A stretch of 42,315 nucleotides of DNA, from positions 1 to 42,315 of the forward strand of contig JAWXCH010000401.1 in assembly GCA_034440595.1 (NCBI GenBank), read 5' to 3'. The notes beneath the pieces were generated by a model. It was not told the origin of the DNA. It searched no databases and was given only the letters and a program-made list of their open reading frames with translations. Below are positions 1 through 9,400 of this stretch, in pieces. Position 1 is the first letter of the stretch. Each line of letters starts with the position of its first letter. Position numbers and translations under genes: made by a program. Origin of the DNA: JAWXCH01 sp034440595 (GTDB lineage: Bacteria; Planctomycetota; Planctomycetia; Pirellulales; JALHPA01).

Positions 1-926
1 GCCTGCACATCAAAATACTCACCCAGTTCGCCAAAGAGCTGCGCTTTCTTAATGCTGTCGATACCGAGATCCGACTCCATATCCGCATCCAGTTCGACAA
101 TTTCACGCGGGTAACCCGTTTGCTCCATAACGAAGTTAATTAAGAACTCCTCAACCTCTGCCCCCGCCAGGCCAGGGGCCGCTGCTGCCGGAGTGGCGGG
201 AGTAGGCGCCAGAGTGGCGGGCGCGGGTGCTGGAATCGGTGCCACGGAAGGAGCGGGCGATTTTGGAGAAACAGAAGCTACGGGTGCGGCAACTGCTGCT
301 TCCGAAGCACCGCCGGCATTGGCAAGGAGGTAGTCGCGCACAGTACGGAGCGTGGGGAACTCGTCCAGGCTGAGGTCACTTGAGGCCTGCACATCAAAAT
401 ACTCACCCAGTTCGCCAAAGAGCTGCGCTTTCTTAATGCTGTCGATACCGAGATCCGACTCCATATCAGCATCCAGTTCGACAATTTCACGCGGGTAACC
501 CGTTTGCTCCATCACAAAGTTGATCAAGAACTCTTCGACTTCTGCTGCCACTAGCCCCGAACTCACAAGAGTGGAAGCAGGGGCTGGGCTGGCAACTACA
601 ACAGGCGGTGGTGATTGCGGTGGCGTCGATTGTTTTGGTGCCGCGGCAGGTGTGGCCACTGGTGCGGCAGGAATTGGCGCTGGGGAGCCACCGGCGTTGG
701 CAAGGAGGTAATCGCGCACGCTACGAAGGGTTGGGAACTCGTCCAGGCTCAGGTCACTTGAGGCTTGCACATCAAAATACTCACCCAGTTCACCGAAGAG
801 CTGCGCTTTCTTGATGCTGTCGATCCCGAGATCCGATTCCATATCCGCGTCTAGTTCGACAATTTCACGCGGATAGCCCGTTTGCTCCATGACGAAGTTA
901 ATTAAGAACTCCTCAACGTCTCCAGA
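1..926 (-). repeat. Tandem ACP-coding repeats, near-identical at DNA level
   Basis: Three in-frame copies of an ACP-coding unit lie inside the preceding gene. Landmark GCATCAAAATA-type sequence recurs at 1, 385 and 763, so the periods are 384 and 378 bases (128 and 126 codons). Codons for the ACP core are almost unchanged between copies, while the Pro/Ala-rich linkers differ. This points to recent duplication or ongoing gene conversion. More copies may lie beyond the window edge. Confidence 0.9.
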
Positions 927-3900
927 TGCCAGACCAGGTGCCGCCGCCGCAACCGGGGCGGGTGCCGGAGTCGGCAACGCAGTCGGTATCGCAGCCGGTG
1001 GCGCGAATTTTTGAGGGATCGCTGGCGGTGAAGCTGGCACGACAGCCACCGGAACAGCTACTTGAGCAGGAATCGGAGTTTTGGCGGGCCGAGGCGCGGG
1101 GGAAGAAGCTGGCGCTGGTCGCGAGCCGGCCTCCGACGTGCGACGCATTTTCTCGCGCCGACGTACCGTGGCGTCGAAAAGAACCGCACCGTTTGCCAGG
1201 GGCTCTGTCTGCCATTCTTGCTGCGAAGGCTGTGATGTTTTTGGAGTAGGTTTTGGCTTCACGGGTTCACCTCGTTGCAATATGACGTGGTAGCTGACAG
1301 TATTCTCGCCGGCGCCGCTCAATGCGACAAACAGCCGGCCCTGGGGATCTGATGTGGTAAGTGGATGTGGCACCCGATTCACGGTCAACTTTGGCTGGCC
1401 ATTGCCTCTAGGCGGCGAAAGGTCGGGCCGCGTACCGGGAAGGGATTCTTTCTCGAGGGCCAGCAGCAATGAAAGTAGCGAGACAAACCCCGAAGCGCTC
1501 CCTAGTCGCCCCACTTGCCAGGTGGGAGCAGAGGCGGATACTTCAGGATCTCGATAAACTCTCGCCAAATGAGTGGTCTCTTCCGCATCTAGCGAGGCCA
1601 CTCCAAGCCCGATCAATTCAACGCCACGAACCAATTGTGGCTGTATTTTCGCCTCATCAATGGCTCGGACTGCAGCCTGCTCGATCGACTCGCCGCGCGA
1701 ATCGAGGTTAGCAGCAGCGATCCCATCGATAATGCCGAGCACCATGCGGCCATTTGTCCGAGCATCTTCCAGACGTTCGAGGATGAACGCCACGCAACCC
1801 TCGCCCGGCACGGTCCCGTCAGACCGAGAATCGAACGGACAGGCGCTGTCGGCTGAGCCGGCCAATAATCCTCGGAGCGATGCGATCTGGTAATTTTCCG
1901 GAAGCAAACTGTGCTCACCGGCCACACAAACCATTGAATCGCATGCGCCGCTCAGCAGCATATCGATCGAATTGGAGAGCGCGGCAAACGCTCCGAGATC
2001 GCTGGCGTCGACGGCAATCCCACCCCCCATCAAGTCGAACGACTTAGTAATCCGCGACGCCAATGCGCTGGCAGTAAAACTGCCGGACTCGTCGACGAGT
2101 GCAGGAAAACGGTTCAGCACCGCTACATTCCAAGCGTCGATCATCCCATTCGCTCGCTGTGGGTCGATCCCTTGTCCGGCGAACACTTGCGCGATTGTCC
2201 GTCGCGCGTCCGGCAGCCTCAGGCCCATGACCAACTGCGTGGCGAAGTCGCCGCCAAACTGCGTCCCGACAATGCAACCGGTACGGTGCGGATCAAATGA
2301 AGGGCTTTCTCGCAACCCGGATTGCTCGAATGCCTGGTCGACCGCGTCGAGCATCATGAACTGCAATGGATTCGCCTGAGCCAACTGCTTCGGGGGAATA
2401 CGGTGCTTGCGCCAGTCATATTGAAAGTCCCGCACGCTCGCCGCCGCAGGCAGCCTAATCGTGCGACCGTCGCCACTTTCTTTCTTGTCGAATAGCCCTG
2501 GCGCCCATTTGTCAGCGGGAAAGTCACCGATGACGCTTCGTCCCGAGTTGATCAGTTCCTTAAATGAAGTCAGGTTCTTTGCGCCGGGAGTGACTAGTCC
2601 CACGCCGACAATGGCGATCTGGCCGTCGCGACGAACGGAATTTGCAACCTGGGCGGCTACCGGGCTGTAGCTTTCTACCACCAGGTGAACATTCAATCCA
2701 CCGATACCAAAGGCGTTAACCCCCGCACGGCGGATCCCGCTTGATTCAGTCGCTGGCCATTTGATCGGTTGGTCGTTGACGTACACCGGCAGGCTTTTCC
2801 AATCGACCTCTTTGGTGAGAGGCAGTGCTCCGTCCACAGCAGGAGGGATGATCCCATGGCGCATCGCCAGAATCACTTTGAGAAGTCCTGCTGCACCAGC
2901 AACTTCCAGAGTATGACCGATGTTTCGCTTGACGCCACCGATAGGAATTCTTTTTCCGGCAGGCAGTTGCTCGCGTAACACCTGCGATATCGCGTCAATC
3001 TCGGTTTTGTCACCTAGATTCGTAGATGTTGCGTGCGCCTCAATGTACTGCAAACGCGATAAGCCGCAGTCGTCAGTATAGGCTCGCTTGATGGCCGCAA
3101 TCTGTCCCTCGCCGCGCGGCGCCCAGAGGCTTTTGCCGTGCCCATCACTTGCAATGCCGACGCCGGGCAACACTGCGTGGATAGTCCTGCCTTCGCGCAC
3201 CGCATCATCGAGTCGCTGTAGAAGAAAAACGACACTCCCTTCTCCCACAATCAGACCGTTGGCCGATTCAGTAAATGGAAAAGAGCCATCGGCAGATAAG
3301 GACTGCGCCTGAGAAAAGAGCACCAGCGTATCGCTATGAAAGCAGGATGCCCCACCGGCGACGGCTAGGTCGATACGACCAAGTGACAGCGCCTTCATAC
3401 CGTGGGCAATGGCCTGCAACGCCGAGGCACAAGCCGAGTTGAATACCATTTGCGGACCGTCGAGTCGGAATTTGTCTCCGATCAACTTAGCCGCGGCGCT
3501 GGCGTGCAGGCTGGGGTTGGTCTCCGCAGTGCGCCAGGGCATCCTCTGGCGAACTTGCTGAACAACCTGTTGAACAACGTTGTTCTGTGTGGCCGGTGGC
3601 AGGTCGGAATAACCTTTTACCTCGCGCAATAGTTCCGCGACTTGGGCGATGTGGACTCCATAGGAAAATTTACCCGACAATCCGCTACCGGTTGCGTGAC
3701 CGAGATAGACCCCAGAACGCTTGCCGTTCCGATTCGCAGCGTTTAGTCCGGCATCGTTCATCGCCTCATTCACCACGCGACACAGTGCCAAGTGTGAAAG
3801 ATCGTGGTTAGCAATCTCTTTGGCCGACAGCAACCCATCGGGAATCGTATCAGATGAGTAATCAATGAGTGCAGCTTTGTCTGCGTACGTCTTGCCGGCT

Positions 3901-4079
3901 ACGCCGCGCTCTGGGTTAAAGTAAAGCTCACGGTCGAAGCGTGCCGCTGGTATCGGCTGAATGGCTGAACGTCCCTCGAGCAACATTTGCCAGAATTCGT
4001 CAACATTTCTTGCGCCGGGCAATCGACAGGCCATGCCGACGACCGCGATAGGAGTTTGCACCCGGAATGAACTTTTCAT
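1..4079 (-). CDS. PUFA/Hgl-type synthase subunit: KS, inactive KS, tandem ACPs (3' end outside window)
   Basis: Partial gene reading leftward off the window edge; 1359 codons are visible. Residues about 1-460 form a ketosynthase with catalytic Cys217 in NSACASAL, a His in EAHATSTNLGD and a His in NIGH. Residues about 475-930 form a second KS fold in which the Cys position is Asp694 (VDASDLGA) and both His motifs are gone, so it is probably a chain-length-factor-like partner. After a Pro/Ala-rich linker come acyl carrier domains with the motif LGIDSIKKAQ; their phosphopantetheine serines are at 1088, 1214 and 1342, and the third ACP is cut by the window end. The ATG at 4079 overlaps the stop of the upstream thioester reductase as ATGA, so translation is probably coupled. 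The motif set is known from PUFA synthases and heterocyst-glycolipid synthases. The protein presumably carries the growing chain for the large synthase at 6454-15180, which has no ACP. I cannot see whether further ACPs or domains follow. Confidence 0.93.
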   Translation of the reverse strand, partial: MKSSFRVQTPIAVVGMACRLPGARNVDEFWQMLLEGRSAIQPIPAARFDRELYFNPERGVAGKTYADKAALIDYSSDTIPDGLLSAKEIANHDLSHLALCRVVNEAMNDAGLNAANRNGKRSGVYLGHATGSGLSGKFSYGVHIAQVAELLREVKGYSDLPPATQNNVVQQVVQQVRQRMPWRTAETNPSLHASAAAKLIGDKFRLDGPQMVFNSACASALQAIAHGMKALSLGRIDLAVAGGASCFHSDTLVLFSQAQSLSADGSFPFTESANGLIVGEGSVVFLLQRLDDAVREGRTIHAVLPGVGIASDGHGKSLWAPRGEGQIAAIKRAYTDDCGLSRLQYIEAHATSTNLGDKTEIDAISQVLREQLPAGKRIPIGGVKRNIGHTLEVAGAAGLLKVILAMRHGIIPPAVDGALPLTKEVDWKSLPVYVNDQPIKWPATESSGIRRAGVNAFGIGGLNVHLVVESYSPVAAQVANSVRRDGQIAIVGVGLVTPGAKNLTSFKELINSGRSVIGDFPADKWAPGLFDKKESGDGRTIRLPAAASVRDFQYDWRKHRIPPKQLAQANPLQFMMLDAVDQAFEQSGLRESPSFDPHRTGCIVGTQFGGDFATQLVMGLRLPDARRTIAQVFAGQGIDPQRANGMIDAWNVAVLNRFPALVDESGSFTASALASRITKSFDLMGGGIAVDASDLGAFAALSNSIDMLLSGACDSMVCVAGEHSLLPENYQIASLRGLLAGSADSACPFDSRSDGTVPGEGCVAFILERLEDARTNGRMVLGIIDGIAAANLDSRGESIEQAAVRAIDEAKIQPQLVRGVELIGLGVASLDAEETTHLARVYRDPEVSASAPTWQVGRLGSASGFVSLLSLLLALEKESLPGTRPDLSPPRGNGQPKLTVNRVPHPLTTSDPQGRLFVALSGAGENTVSYHVILQRGEPVKPKPTPKTSQPSQQEWQTEPLANGAVLFDATVRRREKMRRTSEAGSRPAPASSPAPRPAKTPIPAQVAVPVAVVPASPPAIPQKFAPPAAIPTALPTPAPAPVAAAAPGLASGDVEEFLINFVMEQTGYPREIVELDADMESDLGIDSIKKAQLFGELGEYFDVQASSDLSLDEFPTLRSVRDYLLANAGGSPAPIPAAPVATPAAAPKQSTPPQSPPPVVVASPAPASTLVSSGLVAAEVEEFLINFVMEQTGYPREIVELDADMESDLGIDSIKKAQLFGELGEYFDVQASSDLSLDEFPTLRTVRDYLLANAGGASEAAVAAPVASVSPKSPAPSVAPIPAPAPATLAPTPATPAAAAPGLAGAEVEEFLINFVMEQTGYPREIVELDADMESDLGIDSIKKAQLFGELGEYFDVQ

Positions 4080-5539
4080 GAATGGACCTCCTGTGGGTGA
4101 AGGGCCTGTGCAATCCACGCGGAGATGGAATCGGCCAGCATTGTCTTCAAGTGTTCTGAACCGTCTTTGAATTCAAAGTGCAACCGTCCCGACCTGAGCC
4201 GTTCCTGCGGCACTAAATCAAAATCCAACGTGTTCATGTACGCCACGGCAAGAGGATTGCTCGGCAAGCCGATGGCAACAACCTCCACCTCCGATTCGCG
4301 GACAGAAAGTGTCCATTCTCCACCACCCGGTCCGCTGGCACGCAGACCGACAACGTCGCCTGTTAGTTCGCTTTGATCTTCGGTGACAATCAGTAAGTCA
4401 TGCAAATCGTGCTTCGGTACGATCGGTTGCGGTTGGGGCCAGCCAAACCGCGAATCCAGTGCGTACATCGCCATTCGCATCAGCATCGCGTAGTCCACTG
4501 CGGGGCAGGGCAGGTGCGGTGCGGCCAATGCAGTATTGGTGAAATCAAAGTCGGGGTCGTCGCGCCAGTAAGAGCGGTAGACCTGCATTTGCTCACGGAA
4601 CATTTCCAGCCCGGAGAATAAGTCGATACGTGGGCCGCTCGGTGCGCCGTTCTTGTTCTGTAGCTTTCGACTGAGCGAGTCTTCAATGACCTGCGTAGTC
4701 AGCGCCAATGTTACAGGCGTTCGAGGAACCAGATTGTAGGTTTGCCTGTGATGCTCAGGGGACTGCAGGATGTGAGTAACGACGGCGGAAACCCAATCCA
4801 CTGGAACGAAGTTCTTGCGATCGGTTAATGTAAAGCCGAGAGCGGGAAGAATGCGCTGACCGGTTAGCTCGGGAGAGACTGCCCCTCCAACGAGCGCGCT
4901 GGCCACCTTCAGCGGCGTAAAGAACCCGTGGAAACTTGACGTGTAGCCCGTCTGAGAGTCGCCAATGATGATTGCCGGGCGGTAAAAGGTGCTGCATGAA
5001 AGGAAATCGGCAGCGCGGACCATTTTCTCGGCCTCGACCTTGCTCCGCTCATAGTCATTACCGAATTCCTGCCCAATATCCAGTTCCGATTCCAAACAAG
5101 TCCCCGTTCGCAAACCGCAAACATATGCGGTGGATATGTGATGAAACTCGGTGATGTTCGCATGCTGGCAAAGTTCCAGCACCCGGCGAGTCCCTTCGAT
5201 ATTGGACCGCTCTGGTTCGCCAGTTTTTTCGTCATGGTAGTAGCTCAGGCTAGCAGCATTGTGGAGCATGCTGTCGCAATGCGTGCGAACCCATTCCAGC
5301 GAAGGCTCATCCAGCCCACACATTGGCTGCGTAAGATCGCCACTGAGCACTACGGGTCGCGGCAATACGCGGTTCTGCAACTCCTCGAACCGCGCAAGAA
5401 TGCTTTCGATCCGCTGTCGGGCCGATTCCATCCGCGATGACCGGACGATGACCGCCATGGGCCGTTCCGCCAGCAGCGAATCGCGCAGCAGATACCCACC
5501 CAAGAGTCCCGTGGCACCGGTCATTAGTGTGTATTGCAT
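4076..5539 (-). CDS. Stand-alone thioester reductase (NAD-binding_4 / SDR_e family)
   Basis: A 487-residue protein if read from the ATG at 5539; a TTG at 5548 would add three residues. The N-terminus has the Rossmann motif TGATGLLGG and the extended-SDR active site DYERSK (Tyr163, Lys167). A conserved HISTAYVCG stretch fits the family of Lys2/CAR thioester-reductase domains and fatty acyl reductases. Such enzymes release an acyl chain from an ACP as aldehyde, or as alcohol after a second reduction. Its place between the enoyl reductase and the ACP-bearing synthase, and its 4-base overlap with the latter, argue that it offloads the product of this locus. The last 130 or so residues after the reductase fold match nothing I recognise. 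Four-electron versus two-electron release cannot be decided from sequence. Confidence 0.87.
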   Translation of the reverse strand: MQYTLMTGATGLLGGYLLRDSLLAERPMAVIVRSSRMESARQRIESILARFEELQNRVLPRPVVLSGDLTQPMCGLDEPSLEWVRTHCDSMLHNAASLSYYHDEKTGEPERSNIEGTRRVLELCQHANITEFHHISTAYVCGLRTGTCLESELDIGQEFGNDYERSKVEAEKMVRAADFLSCSTFYRPAIIIGDSQTGYTSSFHGFFTPLKVASALVGGAVSPELTGQRILPALGFTLTDRKNFVPVDWVSAVVTHILQSPEHHRQTYNLVPRTPVTLALTTQVIEDSLSRKLQNKNGAPSGPRIDLFSGLEMFREQMQVYRSYWRDDPDFDFTNTALAAPHLPCPAVDYAMLMRMAMYALDSRFGWPQPQPIVPKHDLHDLLIVTEDQSELTGDVVGLRASGPGGGEWTLSVRESEVEVVAIGLPSNPLAVAYMNTLDFDLVPQERLRSGRLHFEFKDGSEHLKTMLADSISAWIAQALHPQEVHS

Positions 5540-5651
5540 ATCGATCAATTTCGTTTATTTAGCAGTTTCGTAGTCGAACTATCAACTGTGCGGAGTTGGC
5601 AGCGGGAGGCGGGTTAATCTAATGTTGTGAGTTTGGGACTCGACTATCGGC

Positions 5652-6422
5652 CTATGCAACACGGATACCGGCTCCGCCGTCGATAGTGATCGTTTCGCCT
5701 TGAATAAGATCACTCATCGGACAAGCGAGAAACGCAACCACATTTGCAACATCGTCAGCGGTAAGTATTCGCTCTCCCACTTGTGTGTGATTGACTTGTT
5801 CGGCAAACATTTGATCTGCGTTAGGGAACCGGCGCGTCGAGTCAGTTTCAACCAGCCCCGCTCGAACTACGTTGATGTTGACGTTCCGGTCACCGATCTC
5901 AAGTGTCAGGTGTCGCACGATACTTTCCAGGGCCGCCTTGGAACTGCCGACGAGTCCGTACCACGGCATCGCCAGTATGGATCCGTGACTCGAAATTGTT
6001 ATTACTTTGCCACGTCGCGGACCCACCTCAAGCAGTGGCAACGCCGATTGAATTAGATAGACAAGCGCCAGTACATTGGTGTGAAACGCAGCATCGAAGT
6101 TATTGCTGGTGGCCGATAGTAGTGGTCGAAAGCCACCGGAAGCGGCGTTGCTGACAATCACATTAAGCTGACCAATCTCGTCGCGAATAAAGTCCATCAT
6201 GCATTGCACGTCGTCCTGTTCGCTAACGTCTCCCTTGACGATCCAGCAGCGCCGTCCAAGTCGAGTCACCTCGTCGGCGACTGCCGTGGCAGCCGTCCGC
6301 GAACTGACGTAATTGACGATTACGTCGCTACCGGCCTCGGCCAGACGAATTGCACACTGGCGACCGATACCTCGGGCACCGCCGGTTACCAAGGACACAC
6401 AGTTATTGATATCAATATTCAT
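5652..6422 (-). CDS. FabL-like enoyl-ACP reductase (ENR III, SDR family)
   Basis: A 256-residue SDR with the cofactor motif TGGARGIG and SSHGS before the active site. The catalytic pair is Tyr155 and Lys162, spaced Y-x6-K as in Bacillus FabL, not Y-x3-K as in ketoreductases such as FabG. The C-terminal stretch VETDSTRRFPNADQMF and the ending IQGETITIDGG also recall FabL. FabL reduces trans-2-enoyl-ACP with NADPH. The gene starts 31 bases after the large synthase stops and precedes the thioester reductase in the same direction. The synthases have KR and DH domains but no enoyl reductase, so this protein could supply that step in trans. A FabG-like ketoreductase is the alternative, and the Y-x6-K spacing argues against it. 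No clear Shine-Dalgarno site is visible. Confidence 0.82.
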   Translation of the reverse strand: MNIDINNCVSLVTGGARGIGRQCAIRLAEAGSDVIVNYVSSRTAATAVADEVTRLGRRCWIVKGDVSEQDDVQCMMDFIRDEIGQLNVIVSNAASGGFRPLLSATSNNFDAAFHTNVLALVYLIQSALPLLEVGPRRGKVITISSHGSILAMPWYGLVGSSKAALESIVRHLTLEIGDRNVNINVVRAGLVETDSTRRFPNADQMFAEQVNHTQVGERILTADDVANVVAFLACPMSDLIQGETITIDGGAGIRVA

Positions 6423-6453
6423 GGAATTGTCGGTAGTTAATGGTCTATTGTTA

Positions 6454-9400
6454 TTACTTTGCGACTGGTTTCATCACGTTCTGACAGCGGTAGCCTTCTG
6501 CGGAGAAAAGCGGTTCTTGGTCTTCTCCAAAACAGACAAAATCAAACACCCATTCGCGGTCGTCTGACTCGCGGGTTCGCACGGCAACGAGGCACTTCTC
6601 GCCAGGGCGGGGGAATCGGCCCAGCCGCAGGCAGTCCATGCTCTTGGGCAATGCAACGGCCTTGGGGTTACTCACCCAAACGGCGATACCACACAAATAG
6701 AGTGCCGCGTCCAATACGGCGGGGTGGATCCGCCACCCGGCCGCCGGTCGCTTCCCGGCAACACTGCCAGGATCTGACGCGGTTATTTCGCCCCAAGCTC
6801 CTCCCTCAGTGTCAAAGGCGCACCGCTTAAGACATTGGAATGTTGGACCGTGGTACATCAGGTTCGACGGTTCGGGATACCAGACGTTGTGCCAGTCGCC
6901 GGCGCATGGCGTGAACAGATTGTCGAGTGTTTGAGCGCTGGAACTAAGCTCGCAAACGGCCGATGCGTGCAGCCGATTCGGGTCGACTAACTCCCCTTTT
7001 CGGTTGAGAAAGTCCGCCACTAATCGGCATCTTACAAAGCCATCGCTTGGCTCAGCGTGAACCAGAGCCGTCTGAATACTACTTGTATTGAGCCGCAGGC
7101 CGGAGTGGAGTTGCAGATCGTGGATCGCAACCACTCGCTGATCGCTGTCGAAGCTTTCGGACACCTCAATAAAGGACTCCAAGGCGATGACCGCAGGCAA
7201 TAGCGGATTGCCCTGGAATCGATGGTCCTTTAAGAACGGGTCAATTTGTGGGTCCAGTACGATCTCTCCCACAATTCCTTCTGGCCAATCCGACGAGGGG
7301 CTAGTGCGGGCAACCATTGGTTTAATCGATGAATCGATGGCAGCGGTCGCTATCCCAGTCTCTGCAATGATGTCCTTCGGATGGTAAAGGTGGATGTACT
7401 TGGGATTGGTAATGACCACCTCTCCTTCCGGCACGCCGACTTCCAATTCATTGATTAGATAGTTAACGCCGTCAGCGGGAGACAGGAGTTCAAGCTTGAA
7501 TATTTTGGCGGTCCCCAGTCCCTCAGGACGCATGATCATGCCGACATCCGACCAACCATGCCAGTGGAATCCGACCGCTCGGCACCCTGGTCGCTGCCGA
7601 CGCAATCGATCCATGATCTTGCATAGCATATCGGTGCCCGCACAGTAGAACGACGCACTGTTGGAACCGAACCGACCGCTAATCGATCCGAAGCCAATGC
7701 AGTACTCCAACGGGTCGTTTTGTGTCAGTTCAATCAGATCCAGCATCGCGCGGACCTTGATCGCCAGTGTTTTTCTTGCGCTCTCAACTGACGATTCGAG
7801 CATGTCCCGCACGTTGGTCGGAATACCCTGAATACCTGCACCGTGAATCAGTCCCGAGATCGGCCCATCTTGTTTGCGCACCGCATCCAGCACCTCCGCC
7901 ATGCGAGCCTTGTCCATGACGTCGCATTCGTGGTAGGTGACATGAATCCCTTCAGCGGCCATCGACCGTAGGTTGCGGTCAATCTCGAAATCCCTACGCA
8001 CTGGGCCCCATGCGTTCTCCGGCTTGACGCCGTCCCTAATCGCTTTCTGAATAATCGACCGCTTGTGTGGTTTCAGTTCCTCGTCGCTGAGGTAACGGAT
8101 CGACTCATCAATCTGCGGTAAGGGGCGTGTCCCCAGCAGGTGTAGTTTCAGCCCATACTTTCTGCCAAGACCGCGGACAACTTCGGCAGTGATTCCCCGC
8201 GCACCCCCTGTGACGACCCACGTGGCACCACGCTGGGGAGGATTCTTAGGAAGGCTTGCGGTTTCTTGATGAAGCAACCGTGGCAGACGGCGTTCACCCT
8301 GCACACAGCAGACTTCGACTTCACCGCATTGGCCAATCGCTTCCGCCACAGCAAACTCAGCTAGCCGCTGGGCTGGCTCATCGGCGGGGGCGTCGATCAC
8401 CTTCACGCGCAGGTTGTCCCGGTCTGGACCACCATGTTCTGCATGAACCGACTTGAGTACACCTGCCAGGCCCGAACCCTCTAGCGCGTCTGGACCGCTT
8501 ACAAAGCCGCAATCTCCACCTAGCGAGGTCAGCCCGACAACGACCGACTGGCCGAGTGTTCCTGCCGCAGTCGCTTTTTTCAGCCAGGCACTGAGCAGCC
8601 GATAGGGGGAAATTAGCCCAATATTTTGCCGTCGCTGCCATACCTGTTCGTTGTCCACTCCGGATGCATCCGCATCGCGCGCTGAGCAAAGATAAACATG
8701 CGTAATCGGCTCGTCCCGCCAGTTGCGCTGGATGATCGATTCTGCTTCTGTGTTGTCGTGGTCGTTTTCGAGCAGCTTGTAATGCGCGACAGAGGTTCCC
8801 TGTCTGCGTAGCAATCCGGCGAGTGCCACTGCGTCGCGGTTGTCGCCAACAACCAACGCTCGTCCACAACTCACCGCTCCGACAGGAACTTGATTCTCTT
8901 TGGATTCCCAACGCATCACGTACCGTCGGATCACTCCGTCACCAATCGGTGGGGCAGAGGCCACAGGTTGCAGCTCGGTCGATGCCAATGGCAACTGGGC
9001 CAATGGCAATTGGGCCTCAGGTGTTCGGTCTGTGTAGAAAATGCGGTAGACATCCCAGCCAACCACCAGGGTCTCAACCGATCGCTCAGCCGCAGACAGT
9101 TCCGCCAAAAAGTGTGCAACTCCCTCATCGGGTGGAATGCCGGTCAGTTTTGACATGACAGCGTTACCCTTGGTTTCCGGACGGGCAGCCATCCCAATCT
9201 CGTTCCAGGGCCCCCAGTCAAAACAAGTCACACGGCACTCTGGCCGCTTCAATTGCAACCACGCCATCAGTTTAGCCATCGCCTCGTTGGCCATGGCGTA
9301 GTCCGCCTGACCGGGACAGCCAACTCGCCCCGTGATGGATCCGAAACCAATGAAGTGCCGCAGCGGATCGTTGGCGGTGAGATCCGCTAACGCCGCCGCC

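Noticed and set aside
1..926. Regular repeats of about 380 bases, considered as CRISPR or satellite DNA
   Set aside because: The repeats are in frame and encode ACP domains with the phosphopantetheine Ser.
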